Of a stretch of 64,000 nt of DNA, positions 48,493 to 59,374 are shown piece after piece. Both the position numbers and the translations under genes were made by a program. Source of the stretch: Paraprevotella clara YIT 11840 (GTDB lineage Bacteria > Bacteroidota > Bacteroidia > Bacteroidales > Bacteroidaceae); assembly GCF_000233955.1 (NCBI RefSeq), contig NZ_JH376616.1:248001-312000 (forward strand). Reading direction: 5' to 3'. The notes below the pieces were generated by a model, which made no database searches, was not told the DNA's origin, and was given only the letters and a program-made list of their open reading frames with translations. Each line of letters starts with the position of its first letter. Positions within the stretch are counted from its first letter, which is position 1.

Positions 48493-50421
48493 TTACATTC
48501 CTATCTGGCCTTTCCAATTCAGGAACCAGTTGTTCTCCAACATCAACTTATTGTAAAGTGCCCCATCGCGATTCTCCTTACCTCCACGCTTGCTGACCGG
48601 GTCGGCCACCCACGCATTGTTACGGTAACGTTTGGCAAAACGGATCAAATCATAGAAACGTTTACCCTCGAAACAGGTTTCCAACGCATTCTCATTGATG
48701 ATCATACTGTCCACACAGGCTTGCTCTGCAGCCAGATTCAGATAAGCCCAATCTTTACGGCTCTGTCCCGTATAACCATTGATACGGTTACCATCCTTAT
48801 CCAAAGAATCCACCATCGGATACGCATAATCCGGATCCAACTCAGCATAACCGCAACCACGTGAATGTAGCCCCACCGTATTGAAAGCATCAGTAGCGCT
48901 ACCGCCGTCCTCACCGAGACGGCCGTTACGGGTCTGGAATGTATTGAAATAATTGTTGGCTGAATTCAGCTCGTTGAGGAATGCCATATCGGCATCGTTG
49001 CAATATACGGACACGCTGTCGTCTACCACGTCCTTGCTGATTCCCGTAGCCAAAATGGCGTATGCCATACGGGGGAACCCGCCATTGTTAAGAGCTTCGG
49101 CCAAACGCAACCAGACATTGCTTTCACGATAAATCCCGATGTTACGCTGGTTTACTTTGTAGATATTCTGCATCGTAAACTTATCCGCAGCTCCTCCCGT
49201 CGTAATGTTGACGGTTCTCGACCGCCATTGGGCGGCCAAACGCAAATCCCCTTCTAACAACGGTTCCTCCTCAATCATATCAGGAACAGCGTCTATCGGG
49301 CGATTATTCTTGTCCAAGAAAGAATAAGACTGTGCCCGGCTGATCTCCTGCATGTGCAAAGACGGTGTAATGCTGTAATTCGTCGAAGTAATGTAAGCAC
49401 CATTATCATTGGTCGAAGAATTGTACAAAGTCTGCACTTCGCTATAATATCCCTGGCTGGCTGCCGAGTCCATCGGAATGATGGTGAAAGTTTCCGTCCC
49501 ATATATAGAAGGACTCTGTCCTGGAATTGAATAAGACCACCCATAAGAAGTTCCCGTACTTGAAGTATACTCTACCCAATGAGCCGAATACGAGTTGGAG
49601 ACATAGTAAACAGGCTTCGAGAACCCGTCTCCGACGTTACGTGTGTCCATAATCCAACGGAAATAGCACTTGGCAGCCTCGCGGTAATATGCACGTCCGG
49701 CATCCGTCCCTTGGCAAGAGGCTTTCCAAAGGTACAAATCGCCCAACACCACGTCTACCGGGAAGTAACAGTTGGCCATAAAAAGACTACCGACCTTATG
49801 CAAAGCGGGCCACGGCGTGTTGCTGTATGGCTTCAGGTCGTTGATGAAATAATCACAGATAGCTTCAATGTCCTTACGGTCCTTCACGTCAAGACTGACA
49901 TCATCAGCATCCTGCTCCGTCAGCAACGGTTCGGTGTAGAAAGGCACCTTGCCATAGTTCAACGCCAATTGCAGATAAGCCCATGCGCGGATGGATCTTA
50001 CCTGAGCCATTTCCTTCGCAAAAATCTGATTGCCACGATTGTCGTATGCAGCCGTATCGGCGTATGCAAGATAATAATTACAGTTGTTAATCACTGCATA
50101 ATAATCACGCGGACTATTATACCTATTCTCGTCCGTCACTTCGAAGTTGGCTAACGCACGCAAATCGGCATTGGCTTGAGTGGTCAAAGTAACGAGGTCG
50201 CCCCGCACCTCGCCCAACAGGTTGGTACGGTCACCGATAGCCTGCAACTTATAGATAATACCGATCAGAGAAGTGGCAGTATCGGCCGGGGTAGTCAGAT
50301 GGCTGCCGTTTTCGTATATCACATAATCCGAAGTCGGTTCAAGCATGTCTTCGCAGGCTCCTAAGAATCCTGCTCCGACAGCCGCCAACGCAATCTGAAA
50401 AATATAAGATTTGAGTTTCAT
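48493..50421 (-). CDS. SusD/RagB-family surface glycan-binding lipoprotein (second pair)
   Basis: A 642-residue outer-membrane lipoprotein with a lipobox GFLGAC (Cys23). The N-terminal TPR-like helices of SusD are visible (ARS IRAWAYLQLALNYGKVPF in part), and the C-terminal region has the usual EALETCFEGKRFYDLIRFAK signature of SusD proteins. It caps the SusC-type transporter encoded upstream, with which it forms a pair; the gap is 11 bases. It is rather long for the family. The ligand is not known. Confidence 0.92.
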   Translation of the reverse strand: MKLKSYIFQIALAAVGAGFLGACEDMLEPTSDYVIYENGSHLTTPADTATSLIGIIYKLQAIGDRTNLLGEVRGDLVTLTTQANADLRALANFEVTDENRYNSPRDYYAVINNCNYYLAYADTAAYDNRGNQIFAKEMAQVRSIRAWAYLQLALNYGKVPFYTEPLLTEQDADDVSLDVKDRKDIEAICDYFINDLKPYSNTPWPALHKVGSLFMANCYFPVDVVLGDLYLWKASCQGTDAGRAYYREAAKCYFRWIMDTRNVGDGFSKPVYYVSNSYSAHWVEYTSSTGTSYGWSYSIPGQSPSIYGTETFTIIPMDSAASQGYYSEVQTLYNSSTNDNGAYITSTNYSITPSLHMQEISRAQSYSFLDKNNRPIDAVPDMIEEEPLLEGDLRLAAQWRSRTVNITTGGAADKFTMQNIYKVNQRNIGIYRESNVWLRLAEALNNGGFPRMAYAILATGISKDVVDDSVSVYCNDADMAFLNELNSANNYFNTFQTRNGRLGEDGGSATDAFNTVGLHSRGCGYAELDPDYAYPMVDSLDKDGNRINGYTGQSRKDWAYLNLAAEQACVDSMIINENALETCFEGKRFYDLIRFAKRYRNNAWVADPVSKRGGKENRDGALYNKLMLENNWFLNWKGQIGM

Positions 50422-50432
50422 AAGAGACTGAA

Positions 50433-53400
50433 TTAAAGGTTGATTTTAATACCGAGCATAAAGTTACGGCTGTTAGCCAACAGACCGCGGTCTATGCCTT
50501 GTTCCAAAACACTGTTGCTCATAGAGAAGTCCGGATCGGCTCCCAAATACTTAGACACGGTGAAGACGTTGTTTGCCTGTCCCCAGAATGTCAGACCGTG
50601 GATGAAAGTGCTGTTGAGCGGTAGCTCATAGCTCAACGTAATAGACTTCAAGCGAAGATAGCTGGCATCCTCGATCCAACGGTCGCTGAAACGGGCATTG
50701 CCCATCGGATCTTCCCACATCACCGTCGGCATGTCGGTCTTCTGTCCTTCATACGTCCAACGGTTCACCATCGCTATCGACTGGTTCATGAAACGGTTTC
50801 CGCCTTCCAACTGCGAACGCAAGTAGTTATAGGCATCGTTGCCCAAGCTGTAATTGAAGTTCACATCCAAACGGATACGCTTATAACTTAAAGAAGTAAA
50901 GATGTTACCGTAAATATCCGGATTCGGATCTCCGATGACCTGCATATCCGCCTTGTTGATTTCCTTATCTCCGTTGTCGGCAAACTTCACGTCACCGGCC
51001 CCAAAGTAGGTCTTGTCGATACCGTTCTCGCCCAAGATGTACAAACCGTCGGCCTTAGCCTCTTCCGAAGTGGCATATACATGCGTACCGGATGCGGTAG
51101 CCTCGGTCTTATAGCCATAGAACAAATTCACCGGCTGGCCGATTTGAGAGCGGATGGTAGCACCGTAAACTTCGGCATCCACATAATCCTGCCCGTCGGG
51201 CAAAGCCGTCAGCTTGTTCTTGTAATGGCCGACACTGGCACCCAATTCCCAGTTCCAGTTACGGGTGGCGATGATATGGCCGTTCACCGTAATATTATAC
51301 CCTTTGTTCTCCAAAGAACCTCCGTTCACCCAGTTGTTCTCCAAACCGGTAATGAAGTTCAGTTCATGATAAGTCAACAGGTTGTCTGTCCAACTCTTGA
51401 ACACGTTTACTTTCAAGTTCAAACGGTTTTTCAGGAAATTCAACTCCGTACCGAAGCTGAAACGACGGGTTGTCTCCCACTGTACTTCCGTATTGCCCAA
51501 ATTACCCAACACCAAACCATTGGCCAGATTCTGGAACAAGATACTCTTGAAATAAGTACGGGTAGCATCAAAGTCGATACCGTCGTTACCGCTCACATCA
51601 TATCCCATCGTAAATTTGGCATAGTCTATTCCCGGCACATCGAACCAACTTTCATTGGACAACACCCAACCGGCCTGGATTCCGGGGAAAACGCCCCAAC
51701 GTACACCCGCCAATTTGAAACCGTCTTTCGCTTCTTTACCGAATCGTGAAGAACTTTCGATGGCCAAATTACCTTCTACGAAATAACGCTTTCTGTAATC
51801 GTAACGGGCCTGACCGTACCAACTCATTGAAGTCCATTCGTTAGTGCTACCGGTAGTCGTCTTGTTTTGCGTATCATTGATAAACGGCGTTTTATCGCTA
51901 CCCGTATTGTAACCCAACTGCGTGTCTACCTTGTAACGGTCGTTCATATAACGGAAACCTCCCAAAAGGTCTATACTATGTGCACCGTACTGATTTCCCC
52001 ACTCTATTTTCGTATCGCTCGTAATCGAATTCTGCGAAGAATAAAGCGAACGGATTTCATTTTCTACCGTAAGACCGATAGAAGAAACATAGTAGTCAGG
52101 CACACCGTTGATGGGCACGTAGTACTTATCGTTCGTATTCGTCAACGTATAGCTGAACAAAGAACTGAGAGACAAATGCTTGTTGAACTGCCATCTCGGA
52201 GTAATGGCGATGTTCAAATAAGAGTTCTCAAAGTAATTCTTATTCTGAGCCGTACCGTACTCGTTGATAGAAGCAGGATTGGCCAAACGATAATTCACAT
52301 TACCAATCGAAGCCAAAGCCTGATCCAGATAGTCCTCGTCACTGTTGTCGAATGCCACATCGGAAATCTTACCGTTGGAATAAGCATACGGGCTCAGCAT
52401 CGGGCTTTTCACCAAACCGAGATAATTGACAGAAGTCACCGTTCCTTCATCGTAATTCTCCGGCGCACCCTGGTCTTTCAGGTTACGCGTCACGTTGCTG
52501 TAGGAAGCGTCGAAACGGATGAACAAATGCTTGAACATGTTTATATCCGTATTGAAACGGATGTTCAAACGGTTCACATCATTGTCTTCCAATACACTCT
52601 GCGCACCATTGTACCCCAATGCGAGGAAATAGCTGGCCACCTCATCACCTCCTTGTACCGTAATGCCATAATTCTGCGAGAAAGCCTCACGGTAGATGAC
52701 ATCGTTCCAATCCGTGTTGTTATTATATTTATTGTAATAGTAATTATTCGGATCGGAAGTCAGGAACTGGAATTCCGACAGGTTCGTACCCGTTGTCTTC
52801 AACAAGTCCGAAGCGTACGTCTTGAACTGCGAACCGCTCATCATCGGAAGCGATTTCGGCAATAAGGTAATGCCGGCCGACACCGTGGCGTCGATTTTCG
52901 TAGCCAAACTCGTGTTACGCTTCGTTTCGATGAGAATCACTCCGTTGGCTCCCTTGGCTCCATAAATAGCCGTACCGTTGGCCATCACCTTCACGCTCTT
53001 GATCTCGTTCACGTTGAAAGATGTCAGAATATCATTGTAGAAGCCGTCATGAACCATCGTACGGTCATACTGCTGATCTACGATAACCCCGTCAATCACG
53101 ATCAACGGCTGACCGTTGCTGTGCAAGGAGTTGATACCGTTCATCATCATGAAGTTTCCGATACCGGGCGTACCTCCACGGGAAATCGTACGGACATTGG
53201 CACCCAACTGGTCACCGATTTCGGATGTGATATTCAAGGACGGACTATAATCGAACTTGTCTGCCACCACCGTATTCAGGATATTGTCATCCGCACCGTA
53301 TGCCGAACGCATGGCATTCGAATACATCGTCACATCGCGCAACTTACCGGATTGGTTAATACCCACACGAACCGTATTATAGTCCGGTGCCGTGATTTTC

Positions 53401-53684
53401 AATGCCGTAGCGTACTCCGGCACATCAAGCTTATACGTACCGTCCTCTTCGGTCAACGCACTGTAACCGTCGTAACCGCTCACGCTGACCAAGGCTCCAC
53501 CCAAAGGAGTGCCGGATGTCACAGCGAACACTCGCCCGCTGACCGGACGTGTCTTTACATTTTTCTTTATCGGACTGGCAGGTCTGGCCGCAGTCACGGT
53601 GTCGGTAGCAGCCTCTTCCTGAGCATAGCCCCCCAAAGTACCTGCCATCAACAATGCTAAACAATAGAATCTATATCTTTTCAT
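50433..53684 (-). CDS. SusC/RagA-family TonB-dependent transporter (second pair)
   Basis: A 1083-residue outer-membrane transporter. A signal peptide (YCLALLMAGTLGGYAQ) is followed by a carboxypeptidase-regulatory-like domain (about 45-120, VSGRVFAVTSGTPLGGALV), the plug (QPLIVIDGVIVD, IYGAKGANGVILIETK) and a 22-strand barrel. It imports glycans or peptides with energy from TonB, working with the SusD downstream. The N-terminal linker before the regulatory domain is longer than usual (EEAATDTVTAARP). The barrel seems complete, ending in LGIKINL. Confidence 0.93.
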   Translation of the reverse strand: MKRYRFYCLALLMAGTLGGYAQEEAATDTVTAARPASPIKKNVKTRPVSGRVFAVTSGTPLGGALVSVSGYDGYSALTEEDGTYKLDVPEYATALKITAPDYNTVRVGINQSGKLRDVTMYSNAMRSAYGADDNILNTVVADKFDYSPSLNITSEIGDQLGANVRTISRGGTPGIGNFMMMNGINSLHSNGQPLIVIDGVIVDQQYDRTMVHDGFYNDILTSFNVNEIKSVKVMANGTAIYGAKGANGVILIETKRNTSLATKIDATVSAGITLLPKSLPMMSGSQFKTYASDLLKTTGTNLSEFQFLTSDPNNYYYNKYNNNTDWNDVIYREAFSQNYGITVQGGDEVASYFLALGYNGAQSVLEDNDVNRLNIRFNTDINMFKHLFIRFDASYSNVTRNLKDQGAPENYDEGTVTSVNYLGLVKSPMLSPYAYSNGKISDVAFDNSDEDYLDQALASIGNVNYRLANPASINEYGTAQNKNYFENSYLNIAITPRWQFNKHLSLSSLFSYTLTNTNDKYYVPINGVPDYYVSSIGLTVENEIRSLYSSQNSITSDTKIEWGNQYGAHSIDLLGGFRYMNDRYKVDTQLGYNTGSDKTPFINDTQNKTTTGSTNEWTSMSWYGQARYDYRKRYFVEGNLAIESSSRFGKEAKDGFKLAGVRWGVFPGIQAGWVLSNESWFDVPGIDYAKFTMGYDVSGNDGIDFDATRTYFKSILFQNLANGLVLGNLGNTEVQWETTRRFSFGTELNFLKNRLNLKVNVFKSWTDNLLTYHELNFITGLENNWVNGGSLENKGYNITVNGHIIATRNWNWELGASVGHYKNKLTALPDGQDYVDAEVYGATIRSQIGQPVNLFYGYKTEATASGTHVYATSEEAKADGLYILGENGIDKTYFGAGDVKFADNGDKEINKADMQVIGDPNPDIYGNIFTSLSYKRIRLDVNFNYSLGNDAYNYLRSQLEGGNRFMNQSIAMVNRWTYEGQKTDMPTVMWEDPMGNARFSDRWIEDASYLRLKSITLSYELPLNSTFIHGLTFWGQANNVFTVSKYLGADPDFSMSNSVLEQGIDRGLLANSRNFMLGIKINL

Positions 53685-53711
53685 TACTCATGCTCTAATA
53701 TTGTTCTACAA

Positions 53712-55412
53712 TCAATTTTCATCGCTTCCGGATCCGGATGTAGGACGTGGCTCGAAAATCACACAGTCTATCGCTAAATCCTTGCTGTAACCGTCCGGTA
53801 CCGTACGTCCCTTGATAGATTGTATGGTCAGCAGCACCCTGGGATCTTCCTCGCCGAAGTTACAAACCGGAGATTCAAATCCTGTCGCTACCGTGACGGT
53901 ATCCATCTTCGTGGCATCGACATCTACATCCGTGCACAAAGTCACGGCATTGCTCCCTTCAATCATATCGCCGGTTCTCGACGAATAATATCTGATCTTA
54001 GCTGTAAACTGACGCTTCAACTGTGCGTCTTCCTTAGCCAAAGAGTCTCCGGCCAAAGGAGAGGCAAACACGACTTTGATGTCATACGGACAGTTGGAAA
54101 GCGTACTGGGAATCTTAAAGGTAATTTCCGGCTGGTTGGTACGGCCCGAACGGGCATCCCTTACCACCAAGTAACCACCTCCCGACACTCTGAATTTCTC
54201 ATTGGTTGCCTCTACTGCATTTACCTGAATGGAAGTCGAGTCGCCCGAGAGCGTCACTGTCGAATAATTATTAGCATATTCCGCTTCAACCTGAACAGGA
54301 GTCATATAAATCAATTTGGTAGGAGGAATACGCCAATCCGTAGCCTTATACAAACGACCGTTACTGCACTCCTGAGGTGTCAGGCCATACAGCAAACCGC
54401 CAGCCTGCATCGGCCATTCGAACTTAGAACAATCCGGATAAAAAGAAGTATAGGTCGTGGCAACGATGGAATCCGGATTCGCTTCGTTGAAAGGCAATTC
54501 CTGCGATCTTACATTGAAGCACGAACTGTACAGGAACATAAATTTAGAATAGAGGTTCTGTAAAGAGTCGCCGTCTTCTCCCAAACTTTGATGATACTCG
54601 AAATAAGAACGGTACAGGTCTATGTTCTCCTTCCAAATCTTATTGGTAGGAGCTACGAACCAATACAGACTGTCTTCAGAGTCAATCCGACCCAACTGAT
54701 TGAAAATAGGATTGTAATTGTACATCACAGAGTCCAAATAAACCGTTTCACCGTCTACGATACCACCCGGCACACTGGCCTCTTCGTCAAGTTCTATACG
54801 ATTCCATGAAAGGAAGAAATTGGCTACACTATCCAGCCCGTTGTCTCCTTCCAAATCCATGCGGAGGCGTTCCCAAATATTAGGAAAGAAAGTTGCGGGT
54901 CCGTCCACTTTATAGAGCATACCATTGGAAGACGGAACCCCGTTGCCTACCATGTTCACTTCACCGTTAAGCATGGAACCGGTCAAAGTCAAACGTTTGC
55001 CATTCATCATCTTGACAGTCTCGTCTTTTGTCAACGACGAAACTTGCTGATTATACATGGCTATATGATTCTTGATAAACTGATTCAAAGTAGAATTATC
55101 GTCATCAATTATCCCCTGGCTTTTCTCTCTCTTATAGGTGTCAATCCACTCCTGAGCTTCCGCATCCGTAATTTCCGGAGCCCAAACCGTAAACACCTGA
55201 TTGGCATTCAAAATGTCTTTGTAGCCACAAGAATCCAGAACCCTCACGAAAGGACGAATGCTCTCGTCGAGTTGCATATTTTCCCACAGGGTTGCACCGG
55301 GCACCGTACCATTCACACTGTAATGGTCATCCCACGTATCCGTACAGGATACACCGACGGTTGCGGCGGCTAACGCCACAACACCTGTCTGTATATAATA
55401 TTTTAGTTTCAT
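53712..55412 (-). CDS. Fasciclin-domain lipoprotein 2
   Basis: A 566-residue surface lipoprotein with lipobox VGVSC (Cys23). It begins with a fasciclin-type (FAS1) domain: LWENMQLDESIRPFVRVLDS, NANQVFTVWAPEIT, and NQFIKNHIAMYN. A second, weaker FAS1-like stretch follows near residues 190-345. The end is a beta domain. FAS1 proteins are linked to adhesion and, in sus loci, to accessory surface binding. It lies 27 bases upstream of the second SusC gene. Confidence 0.85.
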   Translation of the reverse strand: MKLKYYIQTGVVALAAATVGVSCTDTWDDHYSVNGTVPGATLWENMQLDESIRPFVRVLDSCGYKDILNANQVFTVWAPEITDAEAQEWIDTYKREKSQGIIDDDNSTLNQFIKNHIAMYNQQVSSLTKDETVKMMNGKRLTLTGSMLNGEVNMVGNGVPSSNGMLYKVDGPATFFPNIWERLRMDLEGDNGLDSVANFFLSWNRIELDEEASVPGGIVDGETVYLDSVMYNYNPIFNQLGRIDSEDSLYWFVAPTNKIWKENIDLYRSYFEYHQSLGEDGDSLQNLYSKFMFLYSSCFNVRSQELPFNEANPDSIVATTYTSFYPDCSKFEWPMQAGGLLYGLTPQECSNGRLYKATDWRIPPTKLIYMTPVQVEAEYANNYSTVTLSGDSTSIQVNAVEATNEKFRVSGGGYLVVRDARSGRTNQPEITFKIPSTLSNCPYDIKVVFASPLAGDSLAKEDAQLKRQFTAKIRYYSSRTGDMIEGSNAVTLCTDVDVDATKMDTVTVATGFESPVCNFGEEDPRVLLTIQSIKGRTVPDGYSKDLAIDCVIFEPRPTSGSGSDEN

Positions 55413-55437
55413 TTTCTTTAGCGTTTAAATGTGAATA

Positions 55438-57639
55438 TTAGTAAACATCCTCACCGATACCTCCGGCCCCACAAATACTTATAGGTACCAATTCCATATA
55501 ATCAAGAATGAAACATCCTCTGTTCCCTTGTGTGAATACGGAACGAATACGAATTTTATGGTCCGTATGGGGCTTCACCTCTACATCGCAGATTTTACGA
55601 CGGAAAGTATAGGCATTATTATACATCAGCGTACAACTATTAGGACTGTATCTTGGAGCATCCGTTCCGTCATTCCCCGTAAAGATACTCTTCGGCCCGC
55701 TATAATAACCGTTGTTCTTCATCGTACGTGCATTCTCTTCCAACTGTTCACTGGTGTAAATACCGGAAGAACTTTCTTCTGAATTCCGAAAACCCGTAGT
55801 TCCATTATAAAGCCCTCCGACGCGTGAATCATCGGCACGATAGCGCATATCGATAGGAATTCCTTGCGGTATGCCGTCCACATAAACCTGGGCAATACCA
55901 CGGTCCAACATGCCGGGATAACCTAAACGGAGTTCGTACGTGCCGGGAGGAACATCAGGTAACGGGAAGGTCACATCGTAACTCGTTCCCAAAATGTTAA
56001 TCTCATCTCCTCCCCAGTTCCACCAAGGCACTTTCGGACGCTGCACAAAGAAAATGGTATTCTCGCTGAAGGTGCAATTTTTCATATAGCCAGGTGGAAT
56101 GTAATAATTGAACCCGCCATTCTCTCCACCATTCTCATCATTGTCATGAGAACCGTAAGCCTGTGTCGGATTCCCGCACAAACGGATATCATTACTAGTC
56201 AACTCGGGCCATAATGTATAAAAATCCACACGCACTCTCGTATTCATCACATTATTACGCATCGTCTGGTCATAAGCCACAACATCGTCTAAGTAGAAGT
56301 AGGACACGTTCAATGAGAAGTTCTCTGCGTCAGGCTGCGTCAAATAAGCACCACGTACTCTGTCATAAGAATTGTACTCCGTAGCCGTACTATGGTTGAT
56401 ATAGTAACCAGCCGGATGCTCTACCTGCTTGTCCACAGTAGCATATACTCTCTCCAACTTTATCGTGGAATAATCCAACAACGTAGAAATCCACTCCGTA
56501 GGATTGGCATAGGCCGTATTGGTACCCCAGCAGTTAATCAACTTAGCCGTACTTGCAAACAGACGGTCCAGAATATGATAGGACAGGAACATATTCAACG
56601 GGTTGTAACGGCTGGTCAAGGATTCTTTATTCCAATACTTCTCTTTGTACGTCCTTCCTTCAGAATCGTCAGGATCCACTTCATTCAGACCGAAAATATT
56701 GGCAGCCGCATTATCTTTATATTTCTCAACGGCTAAATCGTACAACGCATCGACCTTCTGGTCCAAAGTCATATTGGCGTTAAAACGATCGCTGTACTTC
56801 TCATACAACACCTCATCAGGAACGATAAGTAATGTGAAACCTTGATAGCGATGGTCCGGACGCTTGGCATGATATTCGTAGCCTTGGTCATTCTCGTTGA
56901 AGACACCTCCGGAATGAATTCCAGTCTTGAACTCCGGATAATTTTCTTTCCTGATTTCATAGCTGTCATCACGATAATGAATCAACGAGTCCAGCAATCC
57001 GGTACGACTGAGAGCCTCATAATAAATCGTAAACTCATCATGATTATCGTCCAACAGACTGGAGCCCAAACTGGTATTCGGTATCAGTACGCGATCTACC
57101 GGATGAACCACTCCGTTGTCCACTGAGTCATTCTTCAACTCGTTGATAATGGCGGAACGACGGTTGATTACACTTAACGTCATCCCGTTCGCATCTACCG
57201 TATCCCCGTTCGTCACGATAATCAAAGGCAAATCAAGCTCATTATTTATTTGCTCCGTTTCGGAGAAATTATAAGTGTACTTGATGCTATTATCCACCAA
57301 ACAGGCTTTCACCAACGTATCGCACAATTCGACCGGAAGATCCTCGACCGAAGCGTAACCACGTTCTTTCAAAAATGATTCCACTCCGGAATTGACGGCC
57401 GGATAGAAAGTTCGGGAGCCACGACTCGACAGAAAATCCATCTCGCCGGCACGCTCGACAATACGCTTGAACAGGCTGAAATCTTCGCGATTCTTCAAAA
57501 AATCACTCATCATCTCTCCCGTAAAAGTATAGTAGCTATCGGCTGCCAAGTCGTCATTACAACTGGTGAACAGACTCATCTGTACCGTTAACAGTAAAAC
57601 GGTACACATGGATATTAATATTTTAAACAAACACTTCAT
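55438..57639 (-). CDS. Fasciclin-domain lipoprotein 1
   Basis: A 733-residue lipoprotein with lipobox LFTSC (Cys27). FAS1 features are FSLFKRIVERAGEMDFLSS, RTFYPAVNSGVESFLKE and the second copy YYEALSRTGLLDSLI with LLIVPDEVLYEKY. The C-terminal half is beta-rich, with YDVTFPLPDVPPGTYELRLG resembling a carbohydrate-binding-like fold. It is separated by six bases from the first SusD. It probably works as an accessory binding protein of this locus; ligand unknown. Confidence 0.85.
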   Translation of the reverse strand: MKCLFKILISMCTVLLLTVQMSLFTSCNDDLAADSYYTFTGEMMSDFLKNREDFSLFKRIVERAGEMDFLSSRGSRTFYPAVNSGVESFLKERGYASVEDLPVELCDTLVKACLVDNSIKYTYNFSETEQINNELDLPLIIVTNGDTVDANGMTLSVINRRSAIINELKNDSVDNGVVHPVDRVLIPNTSLGSSLLDDNHDEFTIYYEALSRTGLLDSLIHYRDDSYEIRKENYPEFKTGIHSGGVFNENDQGYEYHAKRPDHRYQGFTLLIVPDEVLYEKYSDRFNANMTLDQKVDALYDLAVEKYKDNAAANIFGLNEVDPDDSEGRTYKEKYWNKESLTSRYNPLNMFLSYHILDRLFASTAKLINCWGTNTAYANPTEWISTLLDYSTIKLERVYATVDKQVEHPAGYYINHSTATEYNSYDRVRGAYLTQPDAENFSLNVSYFYLDDVVAYDQTMRNNVMNTRVRVDFYTLWPELTSNDIRLCGNPTQAYGSHDNDENGGENGGFNYYIPPGYMKNCTFSENTIFFVQRPKVPWWNWGGDEINILGTSYDVTFPLPDVPPGTYELRLGYPGMLDRGIAQVYVDGIPQGIPIDMRYRADDSRVGGLYNGTTGFRNSEESSSGIYTSEQLEENARTMKNNGYYSGPKSIFTGNDGTDAPRYSPNSCTLMYNNAYTFRRKICDVEVKPHTDHKIRIRSVFTQGNRGCFILDYMELVPISICGAGGIGEDVY

Positions 57640-57644
57640 AACAA

Positions 57645-59363
57645 TTATTTACCTGTTGATTCATAAGAGTCACCGGCCTCCGGATAGGCAGGATTCTGCT
57701 TCAAGTTAGAGTTAACCTGCAATTCGTCGTAATTATAAGGCCAATAAATAGCCATCATGTTCTTCAACTTACCGGTTGCAGTCGCTGCATTTTCCGTAAA
57801 CTTACTCTGCACGGCTTCTACCAAATAATCCGTATTGCCGTCACGACGGGTATGGCGTACCAAATCAAACCAACGCTTGCCCTCGAACAAGAACTCACGT
57901 CTACGTTCATCGAACACCAAATCCATCAATTGCGATTTTGTAGAATAATTACTGTAAGTCAAAGAGGAAGACGTGTTCGGTGCCGAACGGTCGGCAATGG
58001 CCTTGATTAACTCAAAAGCGGCTTGTCCCAAACTGTCATTACGCTGAGTGGCATCTTCTCCCATCATGCAAATCAAAGCTTCCGCCTTAATCAGCATCAT
58101 GTCGCTAACCCGGTAAAATACCCAATTGACATCGTTCTTTGTCAAACGTCCCACATAAGCCAAAGTACTACCGGTAGAAAGACTTGGATTAATGCTTCTA
58201 TAAGTATATTTGGCAATATCCACGATTTCCGGATTAGACTCGTTATCCACATGAATGGACTCCTTGATACGCGTATCCTTGTTCGTCAAGAATATCTGCG
58301 GAGAAGACAACTCTTTCCAAAGATCTTCCGCCGGTGCGAACAGTCCATATCCTATTTCTTTATCCTTTTCCGAAATAAAACGATAGAAGAATGCTGCAGG
58401 TACGTCATTCGACTTCGTACCGTCTGTCGTACTTTCGGAAAACTCCAACTCAAAAATGCTCTCGGGGCCACCGCCTTCACCGAAGTTATATTCATAAGCC
58501 GCACCTGCCGACAAAATGGTATTGTCATTGTCCGGAATCAAAGGATAACCATTCACCATATAATAGGAAGAATAATTATTCTTGAAATAATCCGTCTTGT
58601 AATCGATAACCATTTGGGCATATTTCTCTGCATTGGAATAATCATCTATCCACAAATACATATCAGCCAACATGGCAAAGATAGCATTCTGCGTGATGCG
58701 TCCGTAACTGATATCCTTACCGGACTGCTTCGGCCATACCTTCAACGCATTCGGCCATACAGCCAACAAGTCATTAATCAGGTTCCGAACGATGACATCC
58801 CCGTCCGTAGCCGGAAGGTTCAGTTCCTGCTCGTCATTGGTAATGGCCTCCGTATAATAAGGCACATCCTTAAACGTACGCACCAAATAGAAATAACAAA
58901 GGGCACGCAAGGCCGTAACCTCAGCTATCGTAGCCTGCACGTCGCTCGGCAAATAATTCGGGTCTTTTTCTGCCACTTCCGGTGCTTTCTGGATGACCAA
59001 GTTACAACGGTCGATGACAGAATAGAAACTCGACCAATCGGTATAGGCATTATTGGAAAGAATATTCTCGCTCAAAATATATCCCTCCGCCGAAGTCGCA
59101 CTGAATTTAGCATGGAAACCGCGACGTGTATTGTCCGAACGGCTCTCTCCCCAGATGAACAAGCGACGAACAAAATCATCATCCTGCATACGTGTGTAGC
59201 AACCTGTCACTATCTGGTCCACGTCGTTCTTCTCATTCCAGTAATTATCTTCATACACCATGGTCAACGGATAAATATCCAGAAAGTCTCCACAAGATGT
59301 CATAGACATTCCGACCATGGCCAGAAAAGCTGATTTAAACCATATTTTCTTCATCTTATTCAT
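57645..59363 (-). CDS. SusD/RagB-family lipoprotein (first pair)
   Basis: A 572-residue outer-membrane lipoprotein with lipobox MTSC (Cys24) and the classical start CGDFLDIYPL. Family motifs are ALRALCYFYLVRTFKDVPYY in the TPR-like part and DERRREFLFEGKRWFDLVRH near the C-terminus. It pairs with the SusC protein upstream (gap 11 bases). Confidence 0.95.
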   Translation of the reverse strand: MNKMKKIWFKSAFLAMVGMSMTSCGDFLDIYPLTMVYEDNYWNEKNDVDQIVTGCYTRMQDDDFVRRLFIWGESRSDNTRRGFHAKFSATSAEGYILSENILSNNAYTDWSSFYSVIDRCNLVIQKAPEVAEKDPNYLPSDVQATIAEVTALRALCYFYLVRTFKDVPYYTEAITNDEQELNLPATDGDVIVRNLINDLLAVWPNALKVWPKQSGKDISYGRITQNAIFAMLADMYLWIDDYSNAEKYAQMVIDYKTDYFKNNYSSYYMVNGYPLIPDNDNTILSAGAAYEYNFGEGGGPESIFELEFSESTTDGTKSNDVPAAFFYRFISEKDKEIGYGLFAPAEDLWKELSSPQIFLTNKDTRIKESIHVDNESNPEIVDIAKYTYRSINPSLSTGSTLAYVGRLTKNDVNWVFYRVSDMMLIKAEALICMMGEDATQRNDSLGQAAFELIKAIADRSAPNTSSSLTYSNYSTKSQLMDLVFDERRREFLFEGKRWFDLVRHTRRDGNTDYLVEAVQSKFTENAATATGKLKNMMAIYWPYNYDELQVNSNLKQNPAYPEAGDSYESTGK

Positions 59364-59374
59364 AGCATTATCAA